Shown here: piece after piece, positions 5,237 to 6,872 of the stretch
Position numbering within the stretch: the first letter of the stretch is position 1
Layout of the letters: every line of letters begins with the position of its first letter
Origin: DAOVGU01 sp030637775 [NCBI: bacterium]
GTDB taxonomy: Bacteria; Ratteibacteria; UBA8468
Length of the DNA: 6,872 nt
Assembly (NCBI GenBank): GCA_030637775.1
Contig: DAOWFY010000057.1
Coordinates: forward strand, 1 to 6,872
Direction: 5' to 3'
Made by a program: the position numbers and the translations under genes
The notes under the pieces: generated by a model
Seen by the model: the letters and a program-made list of their open reading frames with translations, nothing else
Told to the model about the DNA's origin: nothing
Database searches by the model: none

Positions 5237-6164
5237 TTTTACTCCTTTTTCCCACAAGTAAATAAAGCACCGCCATACGCACCGCGATACCATTAGTAAC
5301 CTGCTCTAAGATAAGGGAGGAAGTGCTTTCGGCAACCTCTGATTTAATTTCTATCCCGCGATTAATGGGTCCCGGATGCATAATCAGTAAATCCTTTTTG
5401 CCCTCTTTGAGACTTTCCAAATCCATTCCGTAAAGGTGCACATATTCTTGAATAGAAGGAAAGAAAGTCTCTTTTTGTCTTTCCCTCTGGACTCTCAAGA
5501 AATAGAGGATATCGCTCTTTTTGATTGCCTCCTTCAGAGAAAAGGTAACCTCCGCACCCATTTTCTCCATTCCCAAAGGAATAAGGGTTGGTGGCCCACA
5601 AAGGATAACCGAGGCTCCCAATTTTGTTAAACCCCAGATGTTGGACCTTGCTACGCGGGAATGCCTGATATCGCCAATAATGGCAATTTTCAACCCCTTG
5701 ATTTTTCCTTTTTTCTCCCGGATGGTGAAAAGGTCAAGCAACCCCTGGGTAGGATGTTCGTGGGAGTCATCCCCGGCATTGATTACTGCTGTTTTGACCT
5801 CTTTGGCAATAAGTTTTGGAACGCCGGCTACAGAATGTCTAACGATGAAACAATCAACCTTCATTGCCTCAATATTTCTGGCGGTATCCACCGGAGATTC
5901 ACCTTTAGACACACTGGAACCACCGATACTAAAGTCAAGAACATCGGCCGAGAGCCTTTTGGCTGCAAGTTCAAAGGAGGTGCGGGTTCTGGTGCTTGGC
6001 TCAAAGAAGAGGTTAACGATTGTTTTGCCCCTCAAAGTGGGGACCTTCTTCACATCCCGTGTGCTTACCTCCTTGAAGGATTTTGCCGTCTCCAGGATAA
6101 ACTCTATCTCCTCTTTGCTTAATTCCTCTAAGGTTAAAAGGTCCTTTCTTTTCCAGCGCATCAT
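5229..6164 (-). CDS. pyrB: Aspartate carbamoyltransferase catalytic subunit, 311 aa
   Basis: PyrB condenses carbamoyl phosphate with aspartate to give N-carbamoyl-aspartate, the committed step of UMP synthesis. The carbamoyl-phosphate motif FFEPSTRTRTSFELAAKRL is at residues 53-71, the loop SSVSKGES with the catalytic-site lysine Lys87 at 83-90, HPTQGLLDLF at 137-146, GDIRHSRVARSN at 164-175, LRVQRER at 223-229 and MHPGPINRG at 262-270. These match ATCase rather than ornithine carbamoyltransferase, and the length is typical. No pyrI regulatory-subunit gene is adjacent, so the enzyme may be a plain trimer or have another partner. The ATG at 6164 overlaps the pyrR stop as ATGA; a second ATG directly after it (6161) is equally possible. 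No convincing Shine-Dalgarno is present, which suggests coupling to pyrR translation. The 3' end overlaps purH by 8 nt; no pyrC follows. Confidence 0.97.
   Translation of the reverse strand: MMRWKRKDLLTLEELSKEEIEFILETAKSFKEVSTRDVKKVPTLRGKTIVNLFFEPSTRTRTSFELAAKRLSADVLDFSIGGSSVSKGESPVDTARNIEAMKVDCFIVRHSVAGVPKLIAKEVKTAVINAGDDSHEHPTQGLLDLFTIREKKGKIKGLKIAIIGDIRHSRVARSNIWGLTKLGASVILCGPPTLIPLGMEKMGAEVTFSLKEAIKKSDILYFLRVQRERQKETFFPSIQEYVHLYGMDLESLKEGKKDLLIMHPGPINRGIEIKSEVAESTSSLILEQVTNGIAVRMAVLYLLVGKRSKND
5242..5247 (-). promoter_or_regulatory. Ribosome binding site deciding the purH start
   Basis: AAGGAG on the minus strand lies 5 nt before the ATG at 5236, within the 3' end of pyrB. It supports the 525-aa purH over the longer in-frame start at 5293. 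Confidence 0.7.
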
Positions 6165-6691
6165 TTCTTTTTGATAATTACCACTTCCTCTTTCGCGTCA
6201 CTTTCTTTCAACTTTACCTCTACCATCTCATTCTTTCTGGCCATCAGCCTCTTGCCAATAAAATCGGGCTGAATCGGTAATTCTCTATTGTCCCGGTCAA
6301 TTAAAACGAGCAATTTAATCACCTCGGGCCGACCGAAATCGATCAGTTCGTCGAGCGCTGCCCTGATTGTCCTTCCGGTATAAAGGACATCATCGACGAG
6401 AAGGACATTCTTTCCCGTGAGGTCGAAGGGGATTTCCGTCCGATGGACAACCGGCTGAGGTCCAATGGCAGAAAGATCATCCCGATAGAGGGTAATATCT
6501 AAGGTCCCAAGGGGGATTTCGTTTTTTGTGATACCTTCTATTCTTTCCGCTACTCTTTTCGCTAAAATGGCTCCTCTCTTTCTGATGCCCACAATTGCTA
6601 AATTCTTCCTTCCCATCTCTTTCAACACCTCTTTTGAGAGGGTGGCAATAATTCTCTCCATCTCTGCCTTTTTCATCACCTCTTTTGCCAT
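6161..6691 (-). CDS. pyrR: PyrR: pyr operon regulator/uracil phosphoribosyltransferase, 176 aa
   Basis: PyrR is a type I phosphoribosyltransferase fold protein that in Bacillus binds pyr mRNA in response to UMP and also makes UMP from uracil and PRPP. Recognisable blocks are AIVGIRKRGAILAKRVAERI (residues 32-51), GTLDITLYRDDLS (62-74), the PRPP-binding loop VLLVDDVLYTGRTIRAALDEL (96-116), DFGRPEVIKLLVLIDRDNRELPIQPDFIGK (118-147). These align closely with Bacillus subtilis PyrR (about 181 aa). I chose the ATG at 6691 because MAKEVMKKAEMERII aligns with the usual N-terminus; a TTG at 6721 would add ten residues that coincide with a promoter-like sequence, and an ATG at 6661 has a better AAAGG but would remove the first conserved strand. 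The stop overlaps pyrB. No PyrR-type attenuator leader is visible upstream, so regulation by the classical route is doubtful here. Confidence 0.95.
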   Translation of the reverse strand: MAKEVMKKAEMERIIATLSKEVLKEMGRKNLAIVGIRKRGAILAKRVAERIEGITKNEIPLGTLDITLYRDDLSAIGPQPVVHRTEIPFDLTGKNVLLVDDVLYTGRTIRAALDELIDFGRPEVIKLLVLIDRDNRELPIQPDFIGKRLMARKNEMVEVKLKESDAKEEVVIIKKK

Positions 6692-6699
6692 CGGGTATA

Positions 6700-6728
6700 A
6701 TCTTACTACATTCTCCCCCAACCGTCAA
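6700..6728 (-). promoter_or_regulatory. Candidate sigma70-type promoter for the pyrR operon
   Basis: On the minus strand TTGACG (6728-6723, one mismatch to the -35 consensus) is separated by 17 nt from TAAGAT (6705-6700, four of six matches to the -10 consensus). A transcript from here would start about at the pyrR ATG (6691), leaving little or no leader. Overlapping alternatives such as TTATAC just downstream could serve as the -10. This is pattern matching only. Confidence 0.4.
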
Positions 6729-6731
6729 TAT

Positions 6732-6872
6732 TGTGCGCAGGTTCAATACATGGGTAAGAATTGAGACACCTTCATTTCGACTCCATTTTCAACATTTAAT
6801 TTATTAGCCTGATGTTTATAATAATACTCCTCTGGGGTTAAATAATCAAGAGAAGCATGTGGCCTAACTTTA
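6732..6872 (-). mobile_element. Probable end of an insertion sequence upstream of the pyr operon
   Basis: The transposase fragment at 6743-6872 implies an IS whose downstream end falls close to its stop codon. The exact terminus is not resolved: a TG dinucleotide compatible with the IS3/IS481 end pattern occurs at 6732, but the opposite inverted repeat is outside the window, so no pairing or target-site duplication can be checked. Confidence 0.4.
6743..6872 (-). CDS. C-terminal fragment of an integrase-core (rve/DDE) IS transposase, 5' end outside window
   Basis: The minus strand is open from the right edge to a TGA at 6745-6743, encoding 42 visible residues. It begins KVRPHASLDYLTPEEYYYKH, the well-known tail of IS3/IS481-type transposases (consensus-like VRPHxSLGYxTPxEF), just after the last catalytic Glu, which lies outside the window. 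The tail ends VSQFLPMY. The remainder of the gene and the other IS end would lie to the right. The element is in the same orientation as pyrR and ends about 50 nt before its start, so readthrough or a junction promoter could influence the operon. Whether the transposase is complete cannot be judged. Family assignment between IS3 and IS481 is uncertain. Confidence 0.82.
   Translation of the reverse strand, partial: KVRPHASLDYLTPEEYYYKHQANKLNVENGVEMKVSQFLPMY

Noticed and set aside
5237-5293. Longer purH start adding 19 residues
   Set aside because: The extra residues (MVSRCVWRCFIYLWEKGVK) are unlike PurH N-termini, overlap pyrB, and a good ribosome site precedes the inner ATG.
5521-6174. Plus-strand open frame of 217 codons opposite pyrB
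   Set aside because: It lies antisense to a well-conserved pyrB, shows no family motif and has low-complexity Ser/Leu/Phe content typical of a shadow frame. The same holds for the overlapping plus frame at 5661-6122.
6692-6721. TTG start adding ten residues to PyrR
   Set aside because: The extension is not needed to match PyrR homologues and coincides with the promoter-like sequence; it remains possible because GGGGGAG nearby is purine-rich, but is less likely.
6692-6742. PyrR-binding attenuator or riboswitch upstream of pyrR
   Set aside because: The space is only about 50 nt and I see neither the conserved PyrR loop pattern nor a terminator hairpin.
6743-6764. Weak inverted repeat TCAAT/ATTGA near the transposase stop as a terminator or IS end
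   Set aside because: Five AT-rich pairs around a 12-nt loop with no following T-run are too weak to call a terminator, and the IS end cannot be defined without the other terminus.
1-6872. CRISPR arrays, rho-independent terminators, origins
   Set aside because: No regularly spaced repeats, no GC-rich hairpin followed by a T-run between genes, and no DnaA-box cluster or iteron set was seen on either strand.

Overview
All recognisable genes in this 6.9 kb window lie on the minus strand and form one compact, operon-like block. Read in the direction of transcription (right to left) the order is: the 3' end of an IS transposase, a candidate promoter, pyrR, pyrB, purH, hicB, hicA, a TIM-barrel sugar isomerase-like gene, glyQ, a PilZ-domain gene, tRNA-Leu(GAG), and an rfaE/hldE-type heptose kinase that runs off the left edge. 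Gaps are tiny (1-13 nt) or are overlaps (1-20 nt). No terminator was found, and no stretch over 300 bases lacks a gene.

The host is a bacterium. The heptose-phosphate kinase suggests a lipopolysaccharide-type outer membrane, GlyQ is the bacterial alpha-subunit type of glycyl-tRNA synthetase, and PilZ implies c-di-GMP signalling. PyrR next to outer-membrane sugar synthesis, a tRNA gene without encoded CCA, AT-leaning codon use and a TGCCTGCCGGCAGGCA palindrome inside a coding sequence together suggest an uncultivated groundwater/sediment lineage such as Candidatus Omnitrophica. That placement is inference only.

Right part (6872-5229): the C-terminus of an rve/DDE-type transposase, then a short gap with a promoter-like sequence, then pyrR and pyrB (regulation and committed step of pyrimidine synthesis). 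Centre (5236-3659): purH, the bifunctional enzyme for the last two steps of IMP synthesis, overlapping pyrB. Next (3659-2312): a HicB antitoxin/HicA toxin pair and a sugar isomerase/epimerase-like protein. Left part (2331-1): glyQ, a PilZ protein, tRNA-Leu and the heptose kinase.

The most notable observation is a near-perfect 27-bp direct repeat (26 of 27 identical, 22 bp uninterrupted). One copy is the start of glyQ (2305-2331). The other abuts the stop codon of purH (3633-3659), where it makes a 12-codon ORF, MTFQEIRIRRRG, whose first seven residues are those of GlyQ. The simplest reading is that purH and glyQ were once adjacent with a TAATG stop/start overlap, and that a ~1.3 kb block carrying hicBA and the isomerase gene was inserted at the glyQ start, leaving a vestigial glyQ start behind.
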